A DNA stretch of 64,000 nucleotides from Ideonella sp. GTDB lineage: Bacteria; Pseudomonadota; Gammaproteobacteria; Burkholderiales; Burkholderiaceae_C. The DNA is taken from NCBI GenBank assembly GCA_015075165.1, contig JABTUY010000003.1:248001-312000 (forward strand), in the 5' to 3' direction. The notes under the pieces are model-generated. The model had not been told where the DNA came from. It made no database searches and worked only from the letters and a program-made list of their open reading frames with translations. The translations under genes and the position numbers were made by a program. Positions 1 through 8,587 of the stretch are shown piece by piece. Each line of letters begins with the position of its first letter. Within the stretch, counting starts at the first letter, position 1.

Positions 1-425
1 ATCTTGCGTGCCAGCGGCATCGCGCCCTCGCGCGCCCACCGTCCTGCGCGCACCCAGCGATCGGCCGCCGGCAGTTGGCGTGCGGCGCTCAGCATCAGCG
101 CGAGCGCCAGATCGGCCACGTCATCGTTGAGCACGTCGGGCGTATGCGTGACGACCGCGCCACGCGCCTTCGCCGCGGCCAAATCGATGCCGTCGTAGCC
201 GACACCCATCACGGCGATGATCTCGAGCGCGGGCAGCCGGGCGATCAGCTCGGCGCCGACGCGCGAATCGCCACTCGCCGCCAGTGCACGGATCGACGGC
301 GCGAGCGCCGCGAACGCCGCAGCATCGCCCTCGTGCAGCCGGTCGATGAACCGGAAGTGGCGCTCGAGCAGCGCGCTGTACAGCGGCGACAGCTTCGCCG
401 CGGCGAGGACCGGGATGCGGGTCAA
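1..425 (-). CDS. D-isomer-specific 2-hydroxyacid dehydrogenase, N-terminal part (cut by window edge)
   Basis: The minus-strand reading gives about 141 residues of the catalytic N-terminal domain of the glyoxylate/hydroxypyruvate reductase (GhrB-like) family, including VGYDGIDLAAAKARG and TPDVLNDDVADLAL, both typical of this family. The NAD-binding Rossmann domain would lie beyond position 1. No ATG is suitably placed; a TTG at 425 (TTG ACC CGC ATC CCG) is the best start because the conserved residues begin directly after it. It is transcribed divergently from the sugar-acid operon at 537, so it could reduce a 2-oxo acid from that pathway, but the substrate cannot be read from the sequence. 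Confidence 0.8.
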   Translation of the reverse strand, partial: MTRIPVLAAAKLSPLYSALLERHFRFIDRLHEGDAAAFAALAPSIRALAASGDSRVGAELIARLPALEIIAVMGVGYDGIDLAAAKARGAVVTHTPDVLNDDVADLALALMLSAARQLPAADRWVRAGRWAREGAMPLARK

Positions 426-536
426 GACAGCGGCTCCGGAACAACCATCAGGGTAAACGACTTGGCGCCAATCGTCATACCATAATATCGTGAGCCGAAC
501 CGCGCTTCCATCGCACAAACCCCGAGCGTCGACACG
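426..536. promoter_or_regulatory. Divergent promoter region with a TTGGCGCCAA palindrome
   Basis: This 111-bp gap separates the 2-hydroxyacid dehydrogenase (minus) from the sugar-acid operon (plus). A perfect 10-bp palindrome with a central CG, TTGGCGCCAA, lies at 462-471, followed by an AT-rich stretch with TAATAT at 483-488 that could act as a -10 element. A central CG palindrome is what LacI-type regulators usually bind, but no regulator gene is in view, so the operator assignment is only a suggestion. Confidence 0.35.
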
Positions 537-2276
537 ATGAGCAACACCCCCGCGCGCAAGAAGCCCTCCGAGCTGCGCAGCCAGCAGTGGTTCGGCCGCC
601 AGGACCGCGACGGCTTCGCGTACCGCAGCTGGCTCAAGGGCAAGGGGCTGCCGCACGACCAGTTCGATGGCCGGCCGGTGATCGGCATCTGCAACACCTT
701 CAGCGAGCTGAACCCCTGCAACTCGCACTTCCGCACCATCGCCGAGCAGGTGAAGATCGGCGTCTACGAGGCGGGCGGCATGCCGCTGGAGTTCCCGGTG
801 ATGTCGCTCGGCGAGGTGCTGATGCGGCCGACCGCGATGCTCTATCGCAACCTGGCCAGCATGGACGTCGAGGAGAGCATCCGCGGCAACCCGATGGACG
901 GCGTGGTGCTGCTGTTCGGCTGCGACAAGACCACGCCGTCGCTGCTGATGGGCGCGGCGAGCGCGAACCTGCCGACCATCGGCGTCTCGGGCGGCCCGAT
1001 GCTCAACGGCAAGTGGCGCGGCCAGGAGCTCGGTTCGGGCACCGGCGTGTGGCAGATGAGCGAGCAGGTGCGCGCCGGCACGCTCAGGCTGAAGGACTTT
1101 CTCGAGGCCGAGAGCTGCATGCACCGCAGCCACGGCCACTGCATGACGATGGGCACCGCGAGCACGATGGCGTCGATGGTCGAGGCGCTCGGCGTCGGTC
1201 TGCCGGGCAACGCCGCGTATCCGGCGGTCGACGGCCGGCGCAACGTGATCGCGCGCATGGCGGGCCGGCGCATCGTCGAGATGGTGCACGCCGACCAGCG
1301 GCTGTCGCAGATCCTCACGCGCGAGGCATTCGAGAACGCGATCCGCACGCTGGCGGCGATCGGCGGCAGCACCAACGCGGTGATCCACCTGATCGCGATC
1401 GCCGGGCGGCTGGGCGTGCCGCTGACGATCGACGACTTCGAACGCCTGGGCAGCGAGATGCCGTGCCTGGTGAACCTGCAGCCGAGCGGCCAGTACCTGA
1501 TGGAGGACTTCTGCTACGCCGGCGGCTTGCCGGTGGTGATGAAGGAGATCTCGGCGCACCTGCATCTGGACGCGCCCACCGTCAGCGGCAAGACGGTGCG
1601 CGAGAACATCGCCGAGGCCGAGAACTTCAACCCCGACGTGATCCGCCCGCTCGCCTCGCCGTTCAAGGAAAAGGCCGGCATCACCGTGCTGCGCGGCAAC
1701 CTGGCCCCGCGCGGCGCCGTCATCAAGCCCAGCGCCGCCACGCCGGCACTGATGCGGCACACCGGGCGCGCCGTGGTGTTCGAGGACAGCGACGACTTCC
1801 ACCGCCGCATCGACGACGAGAGCCTCGACGTCGACGAAACCTGCGTGCTGGTGCTGAAGAACTGCGGCCCCAAGGGCTACCCGGGCATGGCCGAGGTCGG
1901 CAACATGCCGCTGCCGCCGAAGGTGCTGCGCAAGGGCATCACCGACATGGTGCGCGTCAGCGATGCGCGCATGAGCGGCACCGCCTACGGCACCGTGGTG
2001 CTGCACACCGCACCCGAGGCCGCCGCCGGCGGGCCGCTGGCGCTGGTGCGCAACGGCGACCGCATCACGCTCGACGTGCCGGCACGCAAGCTGCACCTGC
2101 ACGTCGACGATGCCGAGCTGGCGCGGCGGCGCAGCGCCTGGAAGCCGCCCGAGCCGGCGCTGTCGAGCGGCTACTGGAAGCTCTACATCGACCACGTGCT
2201 GCAGGCCGACGAAGGCGCCGACCTCGATTTCCTGCGCGGCACGCGTGGCGCGTTCGTACCGAAGGACAACCATTGA
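537..2276 (+). CDS. IlvD/Edd-family sugar-acid dehydratase (L-arabonate dehydratase-like)
   Basis: The 579-residue protein is full length for the dihydroxy-acid/phosphogluconate dehydratase family, which removes water from an aldonic acid to give a 2-keto-3-deoxy acid using an Fe-S cluster. Likely cluster cysteines lie in ICNTFSELNPCNSH (about residues 51-64), FGCDKTTPSLL (about 128) and SHGHCMTMGTAST (about 200). The N-terminal LRSQQWFG..DRDGFAYRSW block resembles the pentonate dehydratase branch (L-arabonate, D-xylonate, D-fuconate) more than biosynthetic IlvD. It is the first gene of an operon running to 8555. The exact sugar acid is not determinable here. Confidence 0.85.
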   Translation: MSNTPARKKPSELRSQQWFGRQDRDGFAYRSWLKGKGLPHDQFDGRPVIGICNTFSELNPCNSHFRTIAEQVKIGVYEAGGMPLEFPVMSLGEVLMRPTAMLYRNLASMDVEESIRGNPMDGVVLLFGCDKTTPSLLMGAASANLPTIGVSGGPMLNGKWRGQELGSGTGVWQMSEQVRAGTLRLKDFLEAESCMHRSHGHCMTMGTASTMASMVEALGVGLPGNAAYPAVDGRRNVIARMAGRRIVEMVHADQRLSQILTREAFENAIRTLAAIGGSTNAVIHLIAIAGRLGVPLTIDDFERLGSEMPCLVNLQPSGQYLMEDFCYAGGLPVVMKEISAHLHLDAPTVSGKTVRENIAEAENFNPDVIRPLASPFKEKAGITVLRGNLAPRGAVIKPSAATPALMRHTGRAVVFEDSDDFHRRIDDESLDVDETCVLVLKNCGPKGYPGMAEVGNMPLPPKVLRKGITDMVRVSDARMSGTAYGTVVLHTAPEAAAGGPLALVRNGDRITLDVPARKLHLHVDDAELARRRSAWKPPEPALSSGYWKLYIDHVLQADEGADLDFLRGTRGAFVPKDNH

Positions 2277-2929
2277 CCGACGCCCTCACCCCGCGCCTGC
2301 TGAGGCTCTATGCGAGCGCGGTGCACGACGTGCTGCGCGCCATGGGCCAGCACGCCGTCGTGCTGCCGCGCACGATCCGCCCGCTCGACCCGACGCACAA
2401 GCTCGCCGGCCCGGTGTGGACGTGCTCCGGCCGGCTCGATGGCACCCGCTCGCGCCACGACACGCTGCTGGGCTGGACCACGCTGCTGTCGCGCGCGCCG
2501 GGCGGCCATGTGGTCGTCTGCCAGCCGCACAACGACGCCATCGCGCTGATGGGCGAGCTGTCGGCCGAGACGCTGAGAAACAAGGGCGTGCTCGGCTACG
2601 TGGTCGACGGCGGTTGCCGCGATACCGACTTCATCCTCGAGCTCGGCTTTCCCGTCTTCCATCGCTTCTTCACGCCGAGCGACATCGTCGGCCGCTGGGT
2701 GCCCGATATCGAGCGCTTCGGCGAGCCGGTGACGCTGGGCGAGGTCACGGTGTGCAGCGGCGACTACCTGATCGGCGACCGCGACGGCGTCGTTGTGATC
2801 CCCAAGGCGATCGCCGAAGAGGTGGTAGCCCGCACCGAGGAAGTGGCCGGCACCGAGAACCAGGTGCGCAGCGCGATCCGCGGCGGCATGGACCCGGTCG
2901 ACGCCTACCTGAAATATGGCAAGTTCTGA
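2273..2929 (+). CDS. RraA-family aldolase/decarboxylase (HMG-aldolase-like)
   Basis: A TTG start at 2273 overlaps the stop of the upstream dehydratase by four bases (TTGA), giving 218 residues; no ATG fits. The G-x-RD motif (VVDGGCRDTDF, about residue 115) is the substrate and metal site of RraA-like 4-hydroxy-4-methyl-2-oxoglutarate aldolases, class II pyruvate aldolases needing a divalent cation. Regulatory RraA proteins share the fold, but the sugar-acid operon and translational coupling favour an enzyme, perhaps cleaving a keto-acid intermediate to pyruvate or decarboxylating oxaloacetate. The TYVV-like N-terminal part is shorter than in some relatives. Confidence 0.75.
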   Translation: MTDALTPRLLRLYASAVHDVLRAMGQHAVVLPRTIRPLDPTHKLAGPVWTCSGRLDGTRSRHDTLLGWTTLLSRAPGGHVVVCQPHNDAIALMGELSAETLRNKGVLGYVVDGGCRDTDFILELGFPVFHRFFTPSDIVGRWVPDIERFGEPVTLGEVTVCSGDYLIGDRDGVVVIPKAIAEEVVARTEEVAGTENQVRSAIRGGMDPVDAYLKYGKF

Positions 2930-3206
2930 TGCCGGCGTGATCGTGCTCGGGCCCGACGACAACTGCGTCGTCGCCATACGGCCGCTGGCCGCCGGCGAGA
3001 CGCTGTGGCTCGACGACAGGGCGCTGCACGTGGCGCAGCCCGTCGGGCTCGGCCACAAGCTCGCGCGCCGTGCGATCGCGCCCGGCGAGCGGGTGCTCAA
3101 GTACGGCGCGCCGATCGGCCATGCCACGGTGCCGATCGCGCGCGGCGAGCATATCCACCTGCACAACCTGGCGAGCGACTGGATCCCGACATGGCAGCCG
3201 CGCTGA
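2916..3206 (+). CDS. UxaA-family dehydratase, small SAF-domain subunit
   Basis: This 96-residue protein is a stand-alone SAF domain matching the N-terminal domain of altronate/galactarate dehydratases (UxaA/GarD). VGLGHKLARRAIAPGERVLKYG and GEHIHLHNL are characteristic. It starts 14 bases inside the RraA gene and ends 16 bases inside the large-subunit gene, so the three are probably translationally coupled. In the family the SAF part is thought to complete the metal-dependent active site of the larger domain. The same operon also carries a fused SAF-UxaA protein at 7029, so this pair is a second, split enzyme. Confidence 0.8.
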   Translation: MASSDAGVIVLGPDDNCVVAIRPLAAGETLWLDDRALHVAQPVGLGHKLARRAIAPGERVLKYGAPIGHATVPIARGEHIHLHNLASDWIPTWQPR

Positions 3207-4399
3207 GCCCGATCTCCGGCTACGCGCGCTCCGACGGCCGCAAGGGCATCCGCAACGTCGTCGCGGTGGCCTATCTGGTCGAGTGCGCGCACCACGTCGC
3301 TCGCCGCATCGTCGACCGGGCCGGCGGCCACGATGTGCACCTGATCGGCTTCGGCGGCTGCTACCCCAACGCCTACGCGGCGCGGATGATGCAGGCGCTC
3401 GCGACACACCCGAACGTCGGCGCCGTGCTGCTGGTGTCGCTCGGGTGCGAATCGTTCGATCGACGCGCGCTGGCCCAGGCGGTGGCCGCCAGCGGGCGGC
3501 CGGTGCACACGCTCGTCATCCAGCACGAGGGCGGCACGGCGCGCACGATCGAGCGCGGCGCGGCGTGGGTCGGCGAGGTGCTGGCCACGCTGCGCGCGCA
3601 GCCCCGCGTGCCGATGGGAGCCAACGAGCTGGTGATCGGCACCGTCTGCGGCGGCTCGGACGGCACCAGCGGCATCAGCGCCAACCCGGCGGTCGGCCGC
3701 GCCTTCGACCGCCTGGGCGCCGCCGGCGCCGCGTGCATCTTCGAGGAGACCGGCGAGCTCGTCGGCTGCGAGCACGTGATGGCCGCGCGCGCCGCCAGCC
3801 CGGCACTCGGGCGCGAGATCGTCGAGCGCGTCGAGAAGGCGGCGCGCTGCTACGCCGCACTCGGCCAGGGCAGCTTCGCGCTCGGCAATGCCGAGGGCGG
3901 CCTGACGACGATCGAGGAGAAGTCGCTCGGCGCCTACGCCAAGAGCGGCGCCGCGTCGATCGTCGGCGTGCTCGAGCCGGGCGAACGGCCGCCGGCCGGT
4001 GGCCTGTACCTGCTCGACGTGGTGGCCGACGACGCGCCGCGCTTCGGCTTCCCGAACATCAACGACAACGCCGAGATCGCCGAGCTGATGGCCTGCGGCG
4101 CGCTGCTGACGCTGTTCACCACCGGCCGCGGATCGGTGGTCGGCTCGGCGCTGGCGCCGGTGATCAAGGTCTGCGCCAATCCGGACACCTGGCGCCGCAT
4201 GGCCGACGACATGGACATCGACGCCGGGCGCATCCTCGAAGGATGTGCCACGCTCGACGAAGTGGGCAGCGAGATCGTGCAGCGCGTGCTCGACGTCGCC
4301 AACGGCGCACCGTCGCGTTCCGAGGCGCTGGGCCATCAGGAATTCGTGCTGACGTACAAGAGCTTCGCGCCGCGCGGTCCGGCGTGCCTGCCGGCGTAG
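3191..4399 (+). CDS. UxaA-family dehydratase, large subunit
   Basis: Taking the ATG at 3191, 16 bases inside the small-subunit gene, gives 402 residues. The sequence has the UxaA core features: YARSDGRKGIRN near the start, LIGFGGCYPN, GCES, VCGGSDGTSGISANPAVG, GGLTTIEEKSLGAYAKSG and FTTGRGSVVGSALAPVIKVCAN. These surround the metal-binding and catalytic region of altronate-type dehydratases that make 2-keto-3-deoxy aldonates. With the SAF protein just upstream it forms a two-component enzyme. The larger reading frame that begins upstream of 3191 is only run-through of the frame and lacks a start context. Confidence 0.8.
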   Translation: MAAALSPISGYARSDGRKGIRNVVAVAYLVECAHHVARRIVDRAGGHDVHLIGFGGCYPNAYAARMMQALATHPNVGAVLLVSLGCESFDRRALAQAVAASGRPVHTLVIQHEGGTARTIERGAAWVGEVLATLRAQPRVPMGANELVIGTVCGGSDGTSGISANPAVGRAFDRLGAAGAACIFEETGELVGCEHVMAARAASPALGREIVERVEKAARCYAALGQGSFALGNAEGGLTTIEEKSLGAYAKSGAASIVGVLEPGERPPAGGLYLLDVVADDAPRFGFPNINDNAEIAELMACGALLTLFTTGRGSVVGSALAPVIKVCANPDTWRRMADDMDIDAGRILEGCATLDEVGSEIVQRVLDVANGAPSRSEALGHQEFVLTYKSFAPRGPACLPA

Positions 4400-4451
4400 C
4401 GCGCCGACGCGTGATGATCACCGGGATGCGGTTCACCGCAAGGGGTTGAGC

Positions 4452-5348
4452 ATGGCAAGAATCGGTTTCATGGGCGCCAGCGGCCTGATGGGCCACGGCA
4501 TGGCGAAGAACCTGCTCGCCAAGGGGCATGCACTCGCTCTCACCGTGCACCGCAACCGCGATCGCGTCGCCGACCTGCTCGCCGCCGGCGCCACCGAGGC
4601 AGCCGACGGTGCAGCACTCGCCGCGGCGAGCGAGATCGTGCTCCTGTGCGTCACCGGCTCGCCGCAGGTGGAGGCGCTGATGCTCGGCGAGCGCGGCGTG
4701 CTCGCCGGCGCGAACGCCGGGGCAATCGTGGTCGACTGCTCGACCAGCGAACCGGATTCGACCGCCAGGCTGCGCGAGCGCGCGGCGGCGCGCGGTGTCG
4801 CTTTCGTCGACGCACCGCTGGCGCGCACGCCGGTCGAAGCCGAGGCCGGCCGGCTCAATGTGATGGTCGGCGCCGAGCCCGGTGTGCTGGCGCGCATCGA
4901 GCCGGTGCTGCGCGCGTTCGCCGAGAACGTGTTCCACGTCGGCGGGCCCGGCGCGGGCCACACCGTCAAGCTGCTGAACAACTTCATCGCGCAGGCGATC
5001 TGCACCGCCACCGCCGAGGCGTTCGCGGTCGGTCAGCGTGCCGGCATCGACCTGCGCAGGCTGGTCGAGCTGGTGTCGGCCGGCGCCGTCAACAGCGGCC
5101 TGTTCCAGGCGATGGCCGCCACGCTGCAAGGGCGGCTGGACGGCCTGAAGTTCGAGCTCGACAACGCGCGCAAGGACGTGCGCTACTACACCCACCTGGC
5201 CGAGAGCCTGGCCGTCCCGAGCGTCGTGGGCGAGGCGGTGCACCAGAGCCTGACGCTGGCCAGCGCGCTCGGCCACGGCCACAAGTTCGTGCCCTCGCTC
5301 GTCGAGGCGCAGGAGCAACTCAGCGGCGCGAAGATCGTGCCGCGCTGA
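4452..5348 (+). CDS. NAD(P)-binding 3-hydroxyisobutyrate dehydrogenase-family protein
   Basis: The 298-residue product is a beta-hydroxyacid dehydrogenase of the HIBADH/tartronate semialdehyde reductase family. It has the nucleotide-binding GFMGASGLMGHGMA near the N terminus, the substrate motif DAPLARTPVEAEAG (about 118-131) and the catalytic lysine in GAGHTVKLLNN (about 168). ATG 4452 is chosen over a TTG two codons earlier because AGGGG lies six bases before it. It sits in the sugar-acid operon and may oxidise or reduce a small hydroxy acid or semialdehyde formed by the pathway. Confidence 0.8.
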   Translation: MARIGFMGASGLMGHGMAKNLLAKGHALALTVHRNRDRVADLLAAGATEAADGAALAAASEIVLLCVTGSPQVEALMLGERGVLAGANAGAIVVDCSTSEPDSTARLRERAAARGVAFVDAPLARTPVEAEAGRLNVMVGAEPGVLARIEPVLRAFAENVFHVGGPGAGHTVKLLNNFIAQAICTATAEAFAVGQRAGIDLRRLVELVSAGAVNSGLFQAMAATLQGRLDGLKFELDNARKDVRYYTHLAESLAVPSVVGEAVHQSLTLASALGHGHKFVPSLVEAQEQLSGAKIVPR

Positions 5349-5363
5349 ACAGGAGGGTTCCGA

Positions 5364-6128
5364 ATGAGTCAACGTCTCGCAGGCAAGACCGCCCTGCTCA
5401 CCGCGGCCGGTGCCGGCATCGGCCGCGCCACCGCGCTCGCGTTCGCGCGCGAGGGCGCGCGTGTGATCGCCACCGACCTGAACCCCGCACTGCTGTCCGC
5501 ACTCGCCGCCGACGCGGCCGGGCTGCCGCTGACGACGCAGACGCTCGACGTGCTCGACCCGGCCGCGATCCGGGCCGCGGCCGAGCAGCATCCGGGCGTG
5601 GACGTGCTGTTCAACTGCGCCGGCTTCGTGCATCACGGCAGCGTGCTCGATTGCACCGAGGAGGAATGGGCGTTCGCGTTCGACCTCAACGTGCGCTCGA
5701 TGTACCGCACGATCAAGGCCTTCGTGCCGGGCATGCTGGCGCGCGGCCGCGGCTCGATCATCAACATGGCCTCGGGCGCCAGCAGCCTCAAGGGCGCACC
5801 CAACCGCTTCGTCTACGGCGCCACGAAGGCGGCGGTGATCGGCCTGACCAAGAGCGTGGCGGCCGACTTCATCGCCCGCGGCGTGCGCTGCAACGCGATC
5901 TGCCCGGGCACGATCGAGTCGCCTTCGCTGCGCGAGCGCATCGCGGCGCTGGCGCGCAGCACGAACCAGACCGTCGAGCAGGCCGAGGCGAGCTTCGTCG
6001 CGCGCCAGCCGATGGGGCGGCTCGGCCGTGCCGACGAGATCGCCGCTCTCGCGGTCTACCTGGCCGGCGACGAATCGGCCTTCACCACCGGCACCACCCA
6101 CGTCATCGACGGCGGCTGGACGCTCTGA
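5364..6128 (+). CDS. SDR-family oxidoreductase, probable 2-keto-3-deoxy-aldonate 4-dehydrogenase
   Basis: A 254-residue classical short-chain dehydrogenase preceded by a strong AGGAGG site. The cofactor motif TAAGAGIGRA, the NCAG turn and the YGATK catalytic pair with its serine (MASGASSLKG) are all present. The sequence style (FNCAGFVHHG, CPGTIESPSL, FVARQPMGRLG) is that of SDRs oxidising 2-keto-3-deoxy-L-fuconate or -rhamnonate to the 2,4-diketo acid. The FAH-family hydrolase directly downstream supports that role. The stereochemistry of the substrate is inference. Confidence 0.8.
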   Translation: MSQRLAGKTALLTAAGAGIGRATALAFAREGARVIATDLNPALLSALAADAAGLPLTTQTLDVLDPAAIRAAAEQHPGVDVLFNCAGFVHHGSVLDCTEEEWAFAFDLNVRSMYRTIKAFVPGMLARGRGSIINMASGASSLKGAPNRFVYGATKAAVIGLTKSVAADFIARGVRCNAICPGTIESPSLRERIAALARSTNQTVEQAEASFVARQPMGRLGRADEIAALAVYLAGDESAFTTGTTHVIDGGWTL

Positions 6129-6147
6129 CCCACCACCAGGACTCATC

Positions 6148-7011
6148 ATGAAACTGCTTCGCCATGGAAAGAAGGGCCACGAGAAGCCCGCCTTGCTCGA
6201 CGCCCAGGGTCGCGCACGCGACCTGTCGAGCCTGATCGGCGACATCACGCCGACCACGCTGGCACCGGCCAGCCTCGCCGCGCTGGCGAGCATCGACCCG
6301 GCCCGCCTGCCGGTGATCGAGCCGGGCGCGCTCGCCGTGCCGTGGGCGGGGATGGGCAAGTTCATCGCCATCGGCCTGAACTACGCCGACCACGCCGCCG
6401 AATCGAACATGCCAATCCCGAAGGAGCCAGTCGTCTTCACGAAGGCGACGAGCTGCGCGGTCGGCAGCCATCACCCGGTGGTGCTGCCGCAGGGGTCGGT
6501 CAAGACCGACTGGGAGGTCGAGCTGGGCGTTGTCATCGGCACGCGCGCACGCTATGTGCCAGAGGCCGACGCACTGAAGCACGTGGCGGGCTACTGCGTC
6601 GTCAACGACGTCAGCGAACGCGAGTTCCAGCTCGAGCGCGGCAGTCAATGGGACAAGGGCAAGGGCTGCGACACCTTCGGCCCGATCGGCCCGTGGCTGG
6701 TCACGGCCGACGAAGTGGGCGATCCGCAGAACCTTGCGATGTGGCTCGAAGTCAACGGGCATCGCTACCAGAACGGCAGCACGAAGACGATGATCTTCGG
6801 TGTCGCCACGCTGGTGAGCTACCTCAGCCGCTTCATGACGCTCGAGCCCGGTGATTGCATCACCACCGGCACGCCACCGGGCGTCGGCATGGGCATCAAG
6901 CCGGCCCCGGTATTCCTGAAGCCGGGCGACGTGATGCGCCTGGGCATCGACAAGCTCGGCGAGCAGCGCCAGGTGGTGCACGCCTGGAATCCCGAGCTGA
7001 TCGACAGCTGA
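6148..7011 (+). CDS. Fumarylacetoacetate hydrolase-family protein (2,4-diketo-3-deoxy-aldonate hydrolase-like)
   Basis: From ATG 6148 the product has 287 residues, normal for bacterial FAH-domain enzymes. KFIAIGLNYADHAAE opens the FAH fold; the metal ligands are visible in DWEVELGVVIG (two glutamates) and VVNDVSEREFQ (aspartate). In non-phosphorylative L-rhamnose and L-fucose pathways a FAH hydrolase splits the 2,4-diketo acid into pyruvate and a hydroxy acid, and the adjacent SDR supplies that substrate. Annotations such as ureidoglycolate lyase or HHDD isomerase share the fold but fit the context less well. Confidence 0.8.
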   Translation: MKLLRHGKKGHEKPALLDAQGRARDLSSLIGDITPTTLAPASLAALASIDPARLPVIEPGALAVPWAGMGKFIAIGLNYADHAAESNMPIPKEPVVFTKATSCAVGSHHPVVLPQGSVKTDWEVELGVVIGTRARYVPEADALKHVAGYCVVNDVSEREFQLERGSQWDKGKGCDTFGPIGPWLVTADEVGDPQNLAMWLEVNGHRYQNGSTKTMIFGVATLVSYLSRFMTLEPGDCITTGTPPGVGMGIKPAPVFLKPGDVMRLGIDKLGEQRQVVHAWNPELIDS

Positions 7012-7028
7012 AGCCCTGGAGCCGCGCG

Positions 7029-8555
7029 ATGACCAGCCCCGTGATCCGCATCCACCCGGACGACAACGTCGTCATCGCCCGGCGCCAGCTCATCGCCGGC
7101 GAGCGGCTCGCAGACGAAGGCATCGTCATCTCGGGCCTGGTGCCCCCGGGCCACAAGATCGCCACGCGCGCGATCCCCGCCGGCGTGCCGGTGCGGCGCT
7201 ACGGCCAGATCATCGGCAGCGCCACCCGTGCGATCGCGCCCGGCGAGCACGTGCACGTGCACAACCTGGCGTTCGGCGCGTTCGAGCGCGCGCACGAGCC
7301 CGGCGCCGACGCCAGGCCCACCGAGTACGCGACCGAGCCCGCCGCCTTCGAGGGCATCGTGCGCGCCGACGGCCGCGTGGCGACGCGCAACTACATCGGC
7401 GTGCTGACCAGCGTGAACTGCTCGGCCACCGTCGCCCGCGCCATCGCCGACCGCTTCCAGCGCGGCCTGTATCCCGAGGCGCTGGCCGATCATCCCCAGG
7501 TCGACGGCGTGGTCGCGCTGACGCACGGCATGGGCTGCGCCACCGCCAGCGACGGCGAAGAGCTGCACGTGCTGCGCCGCACGCTCGGTGGCTACGCACG
7601 GCACGCCAATTTCGCGGCGCTGCTGATCGTCGGGCTCGGCTGCGAGACCAACCAGATCCAGGGCCTGCTCGCACAAGAGGGCCTGGCCGAAGGCGCCGCG
7701 CTGCACGCCTTCAACATCCAGGACAGCGGTGGCACCGCGAAGACCGTGGCGCGCGGGGTCGCGCTGGTGCGCGATCTGCTGCCCGAGGCCAACCGCGTGC
7801 GCCGTCAGCCGGTGCCGGCACGCCACCTCGTGGTCGGCCTGCAATGCGGCGGCAGCGACGGCTACTCGGGCATCAGCGCCAACCCCGCGCTCGGTGCGGC
7901 GGTCGACCGCCTGGTGCGCCATGGCGGCACCGCGCTGCTGAGCGAGACGCCCGAGATCTACGGCGGCGAGCATCTGCTGACCCGCCGCGCCGCCAACCCC
8001 GAGGTCGCCGCCAAGCTGCTCGAGCGCATCGCGTGGTGGGAGCGCTACACGGCGCGCAACGGCATGCAGATGGACAACAATCCGTCGGCGGGCAACAAGG
8101 CCGGCGGGCTGACCACCATCCTCGAGAAGAGCCTGGGCGCGATCGCCAAGAGCGGCACGACGCGCCTGGAGGCGGTGCTCGAGTACGCCGAGCGCGTCAC
8201 CGCGCGCGGCCTGGTGTTCATGGACACGCCGGGCTACGACCCGGTCTCTGCCACCGGGCAGGTGGCAGGCGGCGCCAACCTGATCTGCTTCACCACCGGT
8301 CGCGGCTCGGCCTATGGCTGCGCGCCATCGCCGTCGCTGAAGCTGAGCACGAACAGCGCGCTGTGGCATCGCCAGCAGGACGACATCGACTTCGACTGCG
8401 GCGCCATCGTCGACGGCGGCGACACCGTCGATGCCGCCGGCGAGCGCATCTTCCGTCTGATGCTCGCCACCGCATCGGGGCAAGCCACCAAGAGCGAGCG
8501 CCATGGCTACGGGCAGAACGAGTTCGTGCCCTGGCACCTGGGCGCGGTGATGTAG
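7029..8555 (+). CDS. UxaA-family altronate/galactarate-type dehydratase, full length
   Basis: A 508-residue protein with an N-terminal SAF domain (about 1-85, GHKIATRAIPAGVPVRRYG) fused to the UxaA catalytic domain. Motifs include RADGRVATRNYIGV, HGMGCA, GLGCETNQI, QCGGSDGYSGISANPALG, GNKAGGLTTILEKSLGA and FTTGRGSAYGCAPSPSLK. It dehydrates an aldarate or aldonate to a 2-keto-3-deoxy acid. It is the last gene of the operon, 17 bases after the FAH gene. It is an alternative to the split enzyme at 2916-4399, so the operon encodes two UxaA-type activities plus an IlvD-type one. Confidence 0.85.
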   Translation: MTSPVIRIHPDDNVVIARRQLIAGERLADEGIVISGLVPPGHKIATRAIPAGVPVRRYGQIIGSATRAIAPGEHVHVHNLAFGAFERAHEPGADARPTEYATEPAAFEGIVRADGRVATRNYIGVLTSVNCSATVARAIADRFQRGLYPEALADHPQVDGVVALTHGMGCATASDGEELHVLRRTLGGYARHANFAALLIVGLGCETNQIQGLLAQEGLAEGAALHAFNIQDSGGTAKTVARGVALVRDLLPEANRVRRQPVPARHLVVGLQCGGSDGYSGISANPALGAAVDRLVRHGGTALLSETPEIYGGEHLLTRRAANPEVAAKLLERIAWWERYTARNGMQMDNNPSAGNKAGGLTTILEKSLGAIAKSGTTRLEAVLEYAERVTARGLVFMDTPGYDPVSATGQVAGGANLICFTTGRGSAYGCAPSPSLKLSTNSALWHRQQDDIDFDCGAIVDGGDTVDAAGERIFRLMLATASGQATKSERHGYGQNEFVPWHLGAVM

Positions 8556-8587
8556 CGGGCGCTCGAAGCGTTCGGCTCGCGCAGCGC

